From XN24 sp035514535 (GTDB taxonomy: Bacteria; Pseudomonadota; Gammaproteobacteria; Steroidobacterales; XN24): DNA of 64,000 nt. The notes under the pieces were generated by a model, which saw only the letters and a list, made by a program, of their open reading frames with translations, had not been told where the DNA came from and ran no database searches. The stretch lies in assembly GCA_035514535.1 (NCBI GenBank), contig DATKAZ010000003.1, positions 62,001 to 126,000 on the forward strand. Direction: 5' to 3'. The position numbers and the translations under genes are program-made. Positions 36,603 to 48,648 of this stretch are shown in pieces (the stretch's first letter is position 1; every line of letters starts with the position of its first letter).

Positions 36603-37083
36603 CGCCCGCTTGACGCTCGGCGGCGAGGGCGACGAATTCCCCGACGTAGCGCGCGGCGATCGACTCGCCGGGGCCGCGAATGATGACGGGGACGCTGAGG
36701 CGCGCGTAGCCGCGGTCGGCGAGTGTGCCCCGAAATGCGGCAATCGCACCGGCCGACGGCAACGCAGCCTCCGCGACCAGTTCCCCGGACACCGGCAGGA
36801 TGAATCGCATCTGTGCGTGGCGGATGACCACGTGGTGCGAATCCGGCGCGCCCACGGCGAGCAGCGCAACACCCCAGCCCGCCAGCGTGGCCAGCCCCTG
36901 CAGGCTGCCGCCGAAGGCGCTGCCCATGTGGTTCCGGTTCGGCGCCAGCGGTGCCGTCACGGCCAGCACGTGCTCGTCCAGGCGCTGGATCGCGACACCC
37001 ATTTCGCCCGCCAGCGGAATGCCTTTGGCCCACAGGTCCCGGAGGCAGGCAGGCCAGTCGATCGGCGCTGTGTCAGGCGGCAT
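36571..37083 (-). CDS. Hotdog-fold thioesterase-like protein (YiiD C-terminal type)
   Basis: A 170-residue hotdog protein. The segment NRNHMGSAFGGSLQGLATLAGW matches the helix that carries the catalytic region of the YiiD_C thioesterases. The rest (VVIRHAQMRFILPVSGELVAEA) is the following beta sheet. Substrate is unknown; it lacks the N-terminal acetyltransferase domain of E. coli YiiD. It is divergent from sahR, and its start codon overlaps the regulator's -35. Confidence 0.75.
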   Translation of the reverse strand: MPPDTAPIDWPACLRDLWAKGIPLAGEMGVAIQRLDEHVLAVTAPLAPNRNHMGSAFGGSLQGLATLAGWGVALLAVGAPDSHHVVIRHAQMRFILPVSGELVAEAALPSAGAIAAFRGTLADRGYARLSVPVIIRGPGESIAARYVGEFVALAAERQAGANVPDPKPGA

Positions 37084-37084
37084 G

Positions 37085-37114
37085 TTTACACCTATATAAC
37101 GATATGTTTATATG
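37085..37114 (+). promoter_or_regulatory. sahR promoter with palindromic operator candidate
   Basis: TTTACA (37085-37090, five of six consensus bases) and TATATG (37109-37114, four of six) are 18 bases apart. Between and over the -10 lies a 22-bp near-palindrome (37093-37114) of the form TATATAA-2-ATAT-2-TTATATG, with 16 of 22 positions symmetric. An AT-rich palindrome in a very GC-rich genome, directly before an ArsR-family gene, is the expected form of an autoregulatory site. Confidence 0.55.
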
Positions 37115-37146
37115 AAGCCTCATCTGATTGGCTCTCCGGGGCACTC

Positions 37147-38061
37147 ATGAACCGTGTGCTTGAAGCATTCAAGGCCGTCGCCGAGCCCAGCCGTCTCCGC
37201 CTCCTGGCGCTTTGCGCCCGGGGAGAGCTTACCGTGAGCGAGGTCACGGAGGTCGTCGGGCAGAGCCAACCGCGCGTATCGCGTCACCTCAAGGTCTTGT
37301 GCGCAGCAGGGCTGCTGGACCGGTTCCGGGAGCAGAACTGGGTTTACTACCGGGTACCGCTGGGCGGCCCCGGCGCGGAGCTGGCGCGCGGGCTGTTGCG
37401 CCTGCTGCCGGGCGACGACCTCGCATTGCGCCTTGACCGGGAGCGCCTCGAGCGCGTCCTGGCACGGCGTGCCGAGCGGGCGCGCAGCCAGGCGCCCGGC
37501 GACTCCGTGCCGACGCCGGCCGGCGTCGATGCGCGCATCATCAACCTGATGGCCGGCGAATCGCTCGGTGACCTGCTTGATATCGGCACGGGCACGGGAA
37601 GAATGTTGCGGTTGCTCGGCGTCGCGGCCGACACCGCGGTGGGCATCGACATTTCCCGCGAGATGCTGGTCCTCGCGCGAAGCAACCTGCATGCCGCCGG
37701 CCTCAATCACCTGTCAGTGCGCCAGGGCAACATGTACCAGCTGCGCTTCGCGGCCGGCAGCTTCGACACCGTCACGATCGACCAGGTCCTCTACCAGGCG
37801 GATCAGCCCGTCGAGGTGCTGCACGAGGCGGCCCGCGTGCTGCGCCCGGGCGGGCGCCTGCTGCTGGTCGAGTTTCTGCCCGGCGAGGCACAGGATCCGG
37901 CCCCGCCGGATGCGGCGCCGCTGACGAGCACGCGGCTTGCCGCATGGTGCCACGACGCCGGCCTGCGTCCCGAGGCGGCAGAAAGCCTTGCGGCGCGGCC
38001 GTGGCCGCTGATCGTATCCGTCGTCCGTCGCCCCGGCGCGCACCGTGCCGCGGCCGCCTGA
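37147..38061 (+). CDS. sahR: ArsR-family regulator fused to a methyltransferase domain, SahR-like
   Basis: A 304-residue two-domain protein. Residues 1-85 form a winged helix (SRLRLLALCARGELTVSEV, recognition helix QPRVSRHLKVL) with no metal-binding cysteine motif. Residues 125-300 form a SAM-binding Rossmann domain with DIGTGTG (145-151). This fusion next to metF and metH matches SahR, the S-adenosylhomocysteine-sensing repressor of the methionine cycle in proteobacteria. The ligand is inferred from family and context. The metF gene follows 15 bp later. Confidence 0.8.
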   Translation: MNRVLEAFKAVAEPSRLRLLALCARGELTVSEVTEVVGQSQPRVSRHLKVLCAAGLLDRFREQNWVYYRVPLGGPGAELARGLLRLLPGDDLALRLDRERLERVLARRAERARSQAPGDSVPTPAGVDARIINLMAGESLGDLLDIGTGTGRMLRLLGVAADTAVGIDISREMLVLARSNLHAAGLNHLSVRQGNMYQLRFAAGSFDTVTIDQVLYQADQPVEVLHEAARVLRPGGRLLLVEFLPGEAQDPAPPDAAPLTSTRLAAWCHDAGLRPEAAESLAARPWPLIVSVVRRPGAHRAAAA

Positions 38062-38076
38062 ACAAGGGAACCCGAA

Positions 38077-38941
38077 TTGAACCCGCACCCCATTCGTTTT
38101 TCATTCGAATTCTTTCCGCCGCGCGATGCCGCGATGGAAGCGCGCCTGTGGCAGACCGTCGAGCGCCTCGCGCCGCTCAAGCCCGCATTCGTGTCCGTAA
38201 CTTACGGTGCGGATGGTTCGACCCGCGAGCGCACCCACGAGATCGTGACGCGCATTCACGCCGAGACGGGGCTCATCAGCGCGCCGCATCTGACCTGCGT
38301 CGGGGCCAGCCGCGCCGAGGTGCTTGCGATCGCACGTCGCTATCGCGATGCCGGCATTCGCCACGTCGTTGCCTTGCGCGGCGATCCGCCCAGGGGCAGC
38401 GATACCTACGTGCCGCACCCGGACGGTTTCCCCTTCGCAGCCGACCTGGTCGCCGGGCTCAAGACGGTCAGCGATTTCGAGATTTCCGTCGCTGCTTATC
38501 CGGAGGGTCATCCCGAGGCGATCAGCGCCGCGGCGGACCTGGACAACCTGAAACGCAAGGTCGAGGCCGGTGCTTCGCGGGCGATCACGCAATTCTTCTT
38601 CGACCCCGACGCGTTCCTGCGCTTCCGCGACGCGGCCGTCGCGGCAGGAATTACGGTGCCGATCGTGCCCGGCATCCTGCCCATTACCCGCTTTCCGCAG
38701 ATTCTCAAGTTCGCGGCCACTTGCGGCGCGCGCGTGCCCGACTGGCTGCAGGAGCGCTTCGCAGGACTCGAGGAGGACGCCGACACGCGCGCAATGATTG
38801 CGGCGAGCGTCGCGATCGACATGGTCGAGACGCTGCGCCGCCACGGCGTCACGGACTTCCATTTCTATACCTTGAACCGGGCGGAGCTGGTGTATGCCAT
38901 ATGCCACTGCCTGACACACAGCCCGGCGCCGCGCGTGGCCT

Positions 38942-38949
<8 letters not shown>
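38077..38949 (+). CDS. metF: 5,10-methylenetetrahydrofolate reductase
   Basis: A 290-residue FAD-dependent TIM barrel that makes 5-methyltetrahydrofolate for MetH. It starts with TTG at 38077, behind AAGGGAA; the next in-frame ATG would remove the conserved FSFEFFPPRD. Other landmarks are VSVTYGADGS, ALRGDPP and AAYPEGHPEA. The last 8 bp overlap metH, so the two enzymes of methyl transfer are translated together. Confidence 0.95.
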
Positions 38950-42655
<3,706 letters not shown>

Positions 42656-42659
42656 TTTA

Positions 42660-43928
42660 ATGCTCTGCAACATGACTGCGAAAGTAGCCCCCTTCATGAG
42701 TCCCGAAATCGTCCAGCCGAGCCGGGCGCTGACCGGCGTCAAGTACGAGATCCGCGGCCGCCTCGCACGGCGCGCGCTCGAGCTCGAGCGCATGGGCTAC
42801 GAGATCATCGCGCTGAACATCGGCAATCCCGGCCTGTACGGCTTTCGCACGCCCGAGACCATGCGCCTCGCCATGATCGAGAATCTGCAGGCCAGCGAGG
42901 CCTACTGCCACCAGAAGGGCATTTTCCCGGCGCGCGAGGCCGTGGTGATGCAACAGCAGAGCCGCGGCGTCACCGGCGTGACGGCCGAAGAAGTTTTCAT
43001 CGGCAACGGCGTCAGCGAGTTGATCGACCTGACCCTGCGGGCTCTGGTCAATGACGGCGACGAGGTCCTCGTCCCGAGCCCCGATTACCCGCTCTGGACC
43101 GCGGCCACTGTGCTCAACGGCGCGCGCGCAGTCCACTATCCGTGTCGGCCGGAGAACGGCTTCCTGCCCGACCCCGAGGAGGTCGAGCGCCTGGTGACGC
43201 CGCGTACTCGTGCGCTCGTAGTGATCAACCCCAATAATCCGACCGGCGCCGTCTATCCGCGCAGCCTGCTCGAGGCACTCGTCCGCGTCGCCGAGCGGCA
43301 TCGCCTGGTGGTGTTCAGCGACGAAATCTACGACTCGATGACCTACGACGACGCCGTGCACGTGCCGCTGGCCACGCTCGTGCAGGACACACTCTGCGGC
43401 ACGTTCTCCGGCTTGTCGAAGGTCTACCGCGCCTGTGGATATCGCGTTGGCTGGGTGTCGTTCTCGGGCCATCGCGAGACGGCCGACCGCTACCTCGAGT
43501 CGGTCGAGCTGCTTTCCGCATTACGGCTGTGCGCCAACGTCCCGGGCCAGTGGGCGGTGCAGACGGCGATCGGCGGCTACCAGAGCATTCGCGACCTGGT
43601 GAAACCGGGCGGGCGGCTGTATGACTCTCGCCAGGCGGTCATAGACGCGGCGGCGCAGAGCGAGTTCATCGACCTCGTTTCGCCGGCCGGCGCCATGTAC
43701 GCCTTCCCCAGCGTGCGGACCGCCTCCCTGCCGGGCTTCGACGACGAGCGCTTTGCCTATGAGTTGCTCGAGCACAAGCACGTGCTCGTCGCACCGGGAG
43801 CCAGCTTCAATACGCCGTACACGGACCATTTCCGCATCACGACGCTGCCCGAGCCGGCCGTGATCGGCGAGGTATTCGCGCGCATCGAGGACCTGCTGCA
43901 CGCCTGGAGCGTCGCCGAGGCCGACTAG
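42660..43928 (+). CDS. alaA: Alanine-type class I aminotransferase
   Basis: A 422-residue PLP aminotransferase closely resembling E. coli AlaA (glutamate-pyruvate transaminase). The Schiff-base lysine is in FSGLSKVYRACGYR (about K254). NPNNPTG, GFRTPETMR and SPAGAMYAFP are family-typical. ATGs at 42660, 42672 and 42696 are all possible starts; the family usually starts close to the last. It follows metH by 4 bp, so alanine or pyruvate balancing may be expressed with the methionine genes. Confidence 0.87.
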   Translation: MLCNMTAKVAPFMSPEIVQPSRALTGVKYEIRGRLARRALELERMGYEIIALNIGNPGLYGFRTPETMRLAMIENLQASEAYCHQKGIFPAREAVVMQQQSRGVTGVTAEEVFIGNGVSELIDLTLRALVNDGDEVLVPSPDYPLWTAATVLNGARAVHYPCRPENGFLPDPEEVERLVTPRTRALVVINPNNPTGAVYPRSLLEALVRVAERHRLVVFSDEIYDSMTYDDAVHVPLATLVQDTLCGTFSGLSKVYRACGYRVGWVSFSGHRETADRYLESVELLSALRLCANVPGQWAVQTAIGGYQSIRDLVKPGGRLYDSRQAVIDAAAQSEFIDLVSPAGAMYAFPSVRTASLPGFDDERFAYELLEHKHVLVAPGASFNTPYTDHFRITTLPEPAVIGEVFARIEDLLHAWSVAEAD

Positions 43929-43943
43929 GCCGAGGCCGACTAG
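43914..43943 (+). repeat. 15-bp tandem duplication carrying the alaA stop codon
   Basis: GCCGAGGCCGACTAG occurs twice head to tail (43914-43928 and 43929-43943). The first copy encodes the last residues and the TAG of the aminotransferase; the second abuts the inverted-repeat element that follows. Confidence 0.85.
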
Positions 43944-44341
43944 GCCGGGGACACTGCTCGGGGACGCTGCTCGGGGACACTGCTCCGCAGGAGCTGTGTC
44001 CCCTTACTGAATTGAGCCGGTCCGCGGGACCGCGCCGTCATAGGCCCGCTTCGCTCGGGAAATCTTATCTCCCTCAGCGGGCCTATGACGTCCCGATTCC
44101 GCTGCGCCATCGACGAGGTTAGCGTCGCGGGGCCGCCGCCTGCCAAGGCCGCCGCGTTGCTACGGCGCCCCCTGACGACGTCAACCACATCGACTGCCTA
44201 GCGGGATCGGAACGTCACATGCTCGCCGCGCGGCATAAGAATTCCAAGCGCGGCGAGCATGTGACGGTTCGGTCCCGCGGACCCCAGGCAAATAAGGGGA
44301 CACAGCTTGAAAGCAGTGTCCCCGAGCAGTGTCCCCCGGCC
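43943..44341. mobile_element. 399-bp double-inverted hairpin element without a gene
   Basis: The gap between the convergent alaA and moeB genes is filled by two inverted homologous halves. From each end inward: terminal GGCCGGGG(G)ACACTGCTC; 13-bp tandem units (three left, two right); an imperfect GGGGACAC hairpin (43973-44003, 44296-44323); an identical 14-mer GGTCCGCGGGACCG (44019-44032, and inverted at 44270-44283); a 3-base spacer; a long perfect hairpin starting CGTCA (44036-44090 with 15-bp arms; 44213-44266 with 19-bp arms); then TGACG-T-Y-CCGAT-Y-CCGCT. A weaker inverted match (TCGA-x-G-x-GGTT-xx-CGTCG) lies near the centre. No open frame inside is gene-like. It resembles REP-doublet or MITE-type non-autonomous elements; no transposase is in the window. 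Confidence 0.75.
43947..43985 (+). repeat. Three tandem 13-bp units at the left end of the element
   Basis: GGGGACACTGCTC, GGGGACGCTGCTC and GGGGACACTGCTC follow each other at 43947, 43960 and 43973. Two inverted units occur at the other end (44311-44336), so copy number differs between the ends. Confidence 0.9.
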
Positions 44342-44342
44342 G

Positions 44343-45077
44343 TCAGGCCGAGCAGACCGGGCAAGCGGGATCGCGCTCGATGCTCAGGCTGCGCCACGTG
44401 CCTTCGCGGGCGTCATAAAGCATCAGGCGGCCGTCGGCGGACGGCGCGCAACCGCTGAGGATCTTCAGGGCCTCGACCGCCATCATGCTGCCGATGACAC
44501 CGGTCACGGGGCCGAGGATACCGTTGCCACGGCAATTCTCCAGGCCTTCGGCGTCCTCCTCCCACAGGCAGCGATAGCACGGCGCGCCGTCCCGGTCGGC
44601 ACGGAACACGGCGAGCTGCCCCTCGTAGCGGATCGCCGCGCCCGATACGAGCGGCGTGCGCGCGCCTACGCAGGCCGCATTGACCGCGAAGCGCGTGGCG
44701 AAATTGTCGCAACAATCGAGCACGACATCCGCGTGAGCCACTGCCGCCGCGAGATCTTCGCCGGCGAGCCTGGCGGGGAGCGGCAGCACCTCGGTCTCCG
44801 GGTTCAGCGCCACGAGGCGCCGCGCCGCGGCCGCGGCCTTCGGATGGCCGATGTCGGCGGACGTGAACAGGACCTGGCGTTGCAGGTTCGTCTCGTCGAC
44901 GCTGTCGAAATCACTCACCGCCAGGCGCCCCACGCCGGCGGCTGCGAGATACAGCAAGGCCGGCGAGCCGAGTCCGCCGGCGCCGATCACCAGCGCCTGC
45001 GCGGCACGCAGGCGCGCCTGTTCCGCGGCACCGAAGCCGGCCAGCGCGAGATGGCGCGCATAGCGGTTCTCGCTCAC
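44343..45077 (-). CDS. moeB: MoeB/ThiF-family adenylyltransferase
   Basis: A 244-residue E1-like enzyme that adenylates the C-terminal glycine of a ubiquitin-fold sulfur carrier, MoaD in the case of MoeB. The nucleotide motif is GAGGLGS (32-38), DCCDNFATR carries the catalytic Asp, and CYRC with the C-terminal CPVC bind structural zinc. Position directly after prmC (4-bp gap) matches Pseudomonas moeB; ThiF activity on ThiS is the alternative. Confidence 0.85.
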   Translation of the reverse strand: MSENRYARHLALAGFGAAEQARLRAAQALVIGAGGLGSPALLYLAAAGVGRLAVSDFDSVDETNLQRQVLFTSADIGHPKAAAAARRLVALNPETEVLPLPARLAGEDLAAAVAHADVVLDCCDNFATRFAVNAACVGARTPLVSGAAIRYEGQLAVFRADRDGAPCYRCLWEEDAEGLENCRGNGILGPVTGVIGSMMAVEALKILSGCAPSADGRLMLYDAREGTWRSLSIERDPACPVCSA

Positions 45078-45081
45078 GCAG

Positions 45082-45942
45082 TTACTCCACGAAGCGGCAC
45101 TCGGTCACTCTGTCATGGCCGGCCGCATCCTTGTGGATCGTGATGTCATGGTAATGCTGTGCCTCGAGCAGGCGGCGCAGCGGCATGTGCTGGTCGGGGC
45201 CGTGCTCCAGCAGGAGCCAGCCCTGGCGGACAATGTAGTTGTGAGCCCGGTCGACGATTGCGCGGAAACACTCCATGCCGGCCGGCCCGGCATCGAGCGC
45301 GAGGCGGGGCTCGAACAGCGCATCGCCGCGCGCCAGGTGCGGGTCGTCCTCGGCGACATAGGGCGGGTTCCCGACGACGACGTGAAATTTCTCGCCGCGC
45401 ACGGCGTCGAACCAGTCGCTTTCACGAAACTCGACATTGTCGAGCTTCTGCAAGCGGGCATTCATGCGGGCTACGTTCAGTGCCGCACGGGAAATATCCA
45501 CGCCGATAACGTGCGCGCGCGGGCGCTCTTTCGCGATCGCGAGCGATACAGCGCCGCTGCCGGAGCCCAGGTCGAGGACCCGCAGATCCTCGTCATCCGG
45601 CAATCGCAGCAGCGCCTTGTCAACCAGCAACTCGGTTTCCGGGCGCGGAATCAGGACGTCCGGCGTGACCTTCAGCGGCATCGACCAGAACTCGCGGATT
45701 CCGGTCATGTAAGCGATCGGCTCGCCCGCGAAGCGTCGCCGCAGCAGGGTCTCGTAGCATTCGGCCTGCGGCACGCTGAGATGCTGCTCGGGCCAGGCGT
45801 GCAGGAAGCTGCGCGGCTTCCTGAGCACCAGGCCCATGAGCAACTCCGCCTCCAGTCGCGGGCTGCCGCTGGTGCCGCGCAGTATCGCGGCGCCGTCCTC
45901 GAGGTATTGCCTGATGGACAGGTCGTCGTCTTCGTCAATCAT
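45082..45942 (-). CDS. prmC: Peptide chain release factor N5-glutamine methyltransferase
   Basis: A 286-residue enzyme that methylates the GGQ glutamine of RF1 and RF2. An N-terminal helical domain (1-85) precedes the SAM domain with LDLGSGSGAVSLAIA (123-137) and the catalytic NPPY (192-195). The ATG at 45942 is chosen; the open frame above it runs backwards through cbs and is not coding. Its substrate RF1 is encoded nearby, at 49673-50755. Confidence 0.94.
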   Translation of the reverse strand: MIDEDDDLSIRQYLEDGAAILRGTSGSPRLEAELLMGLVLRKPRSFLHAWPEQHLSVPQAECYETLLRRRFAGEPIAYMTGIREFWSMPLKVTPDVLIPRPETELLVDKALLRLPDDEDLRVLDLGSGSGAVSLAIAKERPRAHVIGVDISRAALNVARMNARLQKLDNVEFRESDWFDAVRGEKFHVVVGNPPYVAEDDPHLARGDALFEPRLALDAGPAGMECFRAIVDRAHNYIVRQGWLLLEHGPDQHMPLRRLLEAQHYHDITIHKDAAGHDRVTECRFVE

Positions 45943-46035
45943 TCCCGGTCCGGTGCGCTGGGCGGGGAGTGTAGAATACGCGCAGCTTGCCGGGTGCGCG
46001 ACTCCTTCGCCCCGGTCCACGGCCGCGGAGGGGCG
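45943..46035. promoter_or_regulatory. Divergent prmC/cbs promoter gap
   Basis: The 93 bp between the start codons has a TAGAAT -10-like hexamer on the plus strand (45972-45977) but no good -35 at 16-18 bases. It could serve cbs. Nothing recognisable as an operator. Confidence 0.3.
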
Positions 46036-47424
46036 ATGAAGATCTATCGCAACGTGCTCGAGATGGTCGGCCGGACGCCGCTGCTCGAGGTGATGCGCAT
46101 GGACACCGGTCCCTGCCGCCTGTTCCTCAAGCTGGAGTTGATGAACCCGGGCGGCTCGATCAAGGATCGCATCGGCATCTCCATGATCGAGGAGGCCGAG
46201 AAGCGCGGGGACATCGAACCCGGGGACCTGCTCGTCGAGGCGACGGCGGGCAATACGGGGATCGGGCTCGCCCTCGCGGCCGCGCAGAAGGGTTACCGCC
46301 TGTTGCTCGTGCTGCCGGACAAGATGAGCCAGGAGAAGATCTTCAATCTGCGCGCCATGGGCGCCGAGATCGTCCTGACGCGCTCCGATGTCGGCAAGGG
46401 GCACCCGGAGTATTACCAGGATCTCGCCCGGAGCATCGCCACGAAGCGCGGCGGTTACTACGTGAACCAGTTCGGCAACCCCGACAATCCGATGGCCCAC
46501 GAGCAGACCACGGCGCCGGAGATCTGGGAGCAGATGGCGCACGACGTCGATGCCATCGTCGTCGGCGTCGGCTCGAGCGGCACGATATCCGGCCTGACGA
46601 GTTTCTTTCGCCGCGTCGCGCCCGGGCTCGAGTTCGTGCTCGCGGACCCGCAAGGCTCGATCCTCGCCCACTACGTCAGGACGGGTGAGATCGTGCCGGG
46701 CGGTCCATGGCTGGTAGAGGGCATCGGCGAGGACTTCATCCCGGACATCTGCGACCTGTCGATGGTGGGCAGCGCCTACACGGTGACGGACGCGGAGTCT
46801 TTTTCGGCGGCACGCGAGCTGCTGCGCCTGGAGGGCATGCTGGCAGGCTCGTCCACCGGCACGCTGCTGGCCGCGGCGCTTCGATATTGCCGTGAGCAGC
46901 GGTCTCCGAAGCGCGTGGTCGCGTTCGCCTGCGACACGGGAAACAAGTACCTGTCCAAGCTCTACAACGATTTCTGGATGGAAGACCAGGGCTTCATCCA
47001 GCGCGAGGAACACGGCGACCTGAGCGACCTGATCGGGCGGCCCCATGCGCATCGCGCCACCGTCACAGTGGGCGCGGACGACGTCATCACGACGGCGCAC
47101 AACCGGCTGCGCAACGCCGGGTTTTCCCAGCTGCCCGTGATGGACGGCGAACGACTCGTGGGGGTCGTCACCGAGGACGACATCATTCGCTTCACCTTCG
47201 GCCGCCCGGCGCTGATGGGCGAGCCCGTGCGGCACGCCATGCGCACCAGCTTCCTGAAAGTGGACAAGGACACGTCGCTGGACAACCTCGTGGCCCTGCT
47301 GCACGGGGACTCGTACGCGGCCGTCACCGAGGACGAGGGAGACGTCTTCCTCGGCCTCATCACGCGCTCCGATGTCCTGAACTACCTGCGACGACTGCAC
47401 CAGAGGGAACGCGATGAGCAATAA
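46036..47424 (+). CDS. cbs: Cystathionine beta-synthase
   Basis: A 462-residue PLP enzyme condensing homocysteine and serine. The PLP lysine is K43 (PGGSIKDR), with AGNTGIGLA and GVGSSGTISG for cofactor phosphate binding. Two C-terminal CBS domains (about 345-455) end the protein, as in regulated eukaryotic CBS. The heme-binding N-terminal extension of the animal enzyme is absent. The start at 46036 follows GCGGAGGGG; the longer frame is antisense to prmC. Overlaps cgl by 11 bp. Confidence 0.93.
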   Translation: MKIYRNVLEMVGRTPLLEVMRMDTGPCRLFLKLELMNPGGSIKDRIGISMIEEAEKRGDIEPGDLLVEATAGNTGIGLALAAAQKGYRLLLVLPDKMSQEKIFNLRAMGAEIVLTRSDVGKGHPEYYQDLARSIATKRGGYYVNQFGNPDNPMAHEQTTAPEIWEQMAHDVDAIVVGVGSSGTISGLTSFFRRVAPGLEFVLADPQGSILAHYVRTGEIVPGGPWLVEGIGEDFIPDICDLSMVGSAYTVTDAESFSAARELLRLEGMLAGSSTGTLLAAALRYCREQRSPKRVVAFACDTGNKYLSKLYNDFWMEDQGFIQREEHGDLSDLIGRPHAHRATVTVGADDVITTAHNRLRNAGFSQLPVMDGERLVGVVTEDDIIRFTFGRPALMGEPVRHAMRTSFLKVDKDTSLDNLVALLHGDSYAAVTEDEGDVFLGLITRSDVLNYLRRLHQRERDEQ

Positions 47425-48586
47425 CGAGCGGCGCCCTGGCTTCGGCACGCGCACGATCCATGCGGGCCAGGCGCCTGACCCGAGCACGGGCGCCGTGATG
47501 CAGCCGATCTACGCCACCTCGACCTATGTCCAATCGAGTCCGGGAGTGCACCAGGGCTACGAATACTCGCGCAGCCAGAATCCTACGCGCATGGCCTGGG
47601 AGCGCTGCTTCGCAGACCTCGAGAGCGGCACGCACGGCTTTGCATTCGCCTCCGGGATGGCGGCGATTGCAACCATGCTGGAGCTGCTGGATGCCGGCAG
47701 CCACGTCGTCGCGATGGACGACCTGTATGGCGGCACCGGGCGGCTGTTCAACCGGGTGCGCGCGCGCACCGCGGGGCTCAGGGTGAGCTATGCCGACCTG
47801 TCCGCGCCGGGCGCGCTTGCGCGTGCGCTGCAGGACGACACGCGCATGGTCTGGATCGAGACACCAACCAACCCGATGCTCAAGCTCGTCGACATCGCGG
47901 CGGTTGCGGCGCAGGCCAGGGAGCACGGCGCGCTGGTCGTCGTCGACAACACCTTTGCCAGTCCCTGGGGGCAGCGGCCGCTGGAGCTGGGCGCGGACAT
48001 CGTGATGCACTCTGCGACCAAGTATCTCAACGGCCATTCAGACGTCGTCGGCGGCGTGATCGCGGTGCAGGACGCGACGCTGGCCGAGCAACTGGCGTTC
48101 CTGCAGAACTCCATCGGGGCGGTCGCAGGGCCGTTCGACAGCTTCCTCGCGCTACGCGGCGTCAAGACCCTCGCGCTGCGAATGGAACGGCATAACGCCA
48201 ATGCGCTGGAGATCGCCCGCTGGCTGGAGTCCAGGCGCGGTGTCGAGCGCGTCATCTACCCGTGGCTCGACTCGCACCCGCAACACGAACTCGCCCGCCG
48301 CCAGATGACCGGCGGCGGCGGGATCGTCAGTTTCGTGATCGAGGGCGGCCTGGCCCGCGCCCGCAGCTTCCTGGAGCACTGCAGGCTGTTCGCCCTCGCG
48401 GAAAGCCTCGGCGGCGTCGAGAGCCTGGTCAATCACCCGGCCATCATGACCCATGCCTCGGTGCCTGCGGAGACACGCGCACGACTGGGGATCACCGACG
48501 CCCTGATCCGCCTGTCCGTCGGCATCGAGGAATGCGAAGACCTGATGGCCGATCTCGACCAGGCGTTCACGGCGACGGGTTGCTGA
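47414..48586 (+). CDS. Cystathionine gamma-lyase (trans-sulfuration PLP enzyme)
   Basis: A 390-residue Cys/Met-metabolism PLP enzyme. PLP lysine K203 (HSATKYLNGH), substrate-site YSRSQNPTR (51-59) and the FASGMAAI phosphate loop are present. Coupled to cbs, it most likely cleaves cystathionine to cysteine, 2-oxobutyrate and ammonia. Cystathionine gamma-synthase activity, which shares this fold, cannot be excluded from sequence alone. The 62 bp between it and the convergent cysK holds no clear terminator. Confidence 0.88.
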   Translation: MSNNERRPGFGTRTIHAGQAPDPSTGAVMQPIYATSTYVQSSPGVHQGYEYSRSQNPTRMAWERCFADLESGTHGFAFASGMAAIATMLELLDAGSHVVAMDDLYGGTGRLFNRVRARTAGLRVSYADLSAPGALARALQDDTRMVWIETPTNPMLKLVDIAAVAAQAREHGALVVVDNTFASPWGQRPLELGADIVMHSATKYLNGHSDVVGGVIAVQDATLAEQLAFLQNSIGAVAGPFDSFLALRGVKTLALRMERHNANALEIARWLESRRGVERVIYPWLDSHPQHELARRQMTGGGGIVSFVIEGGLARARSFLEHCRLFALAESLGGVESLVNHPAIMTHASVPAETRARLGITDALIRLSVGIEECEDLMADLDQAFTATGC

Positions 48587-48648
48587 GCCCGACGCCGGAA
48601 GGCGAGCGCCTCCCGCCTGCCTGATGCGGATGTGCAGTCGCGAGAGTT

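Noticed and set aside
37084..37146. A SAM or SAH riboswitch before the methionine genes
   Set aside because: The leader is under 65 bases, too short for known SAM riboswitches, and a protein operator explains the symmetry.
43943..44341. An integron attC site or CRISPR array
   Set aside because: There are no R/L boxes or integrase, and the repeats are inverted pairs and short tandem units, not regularly spaced direct repeats with unique spacers.
45082..47487. An 801-codon minus-strand open frame running through cbs into prmC
   Set aside because: Only the last 286 codons are prmC-like. The rest is antisense to the clearly real cbs gene, and its translation has no family features; long antisense frames are common at this GC content.
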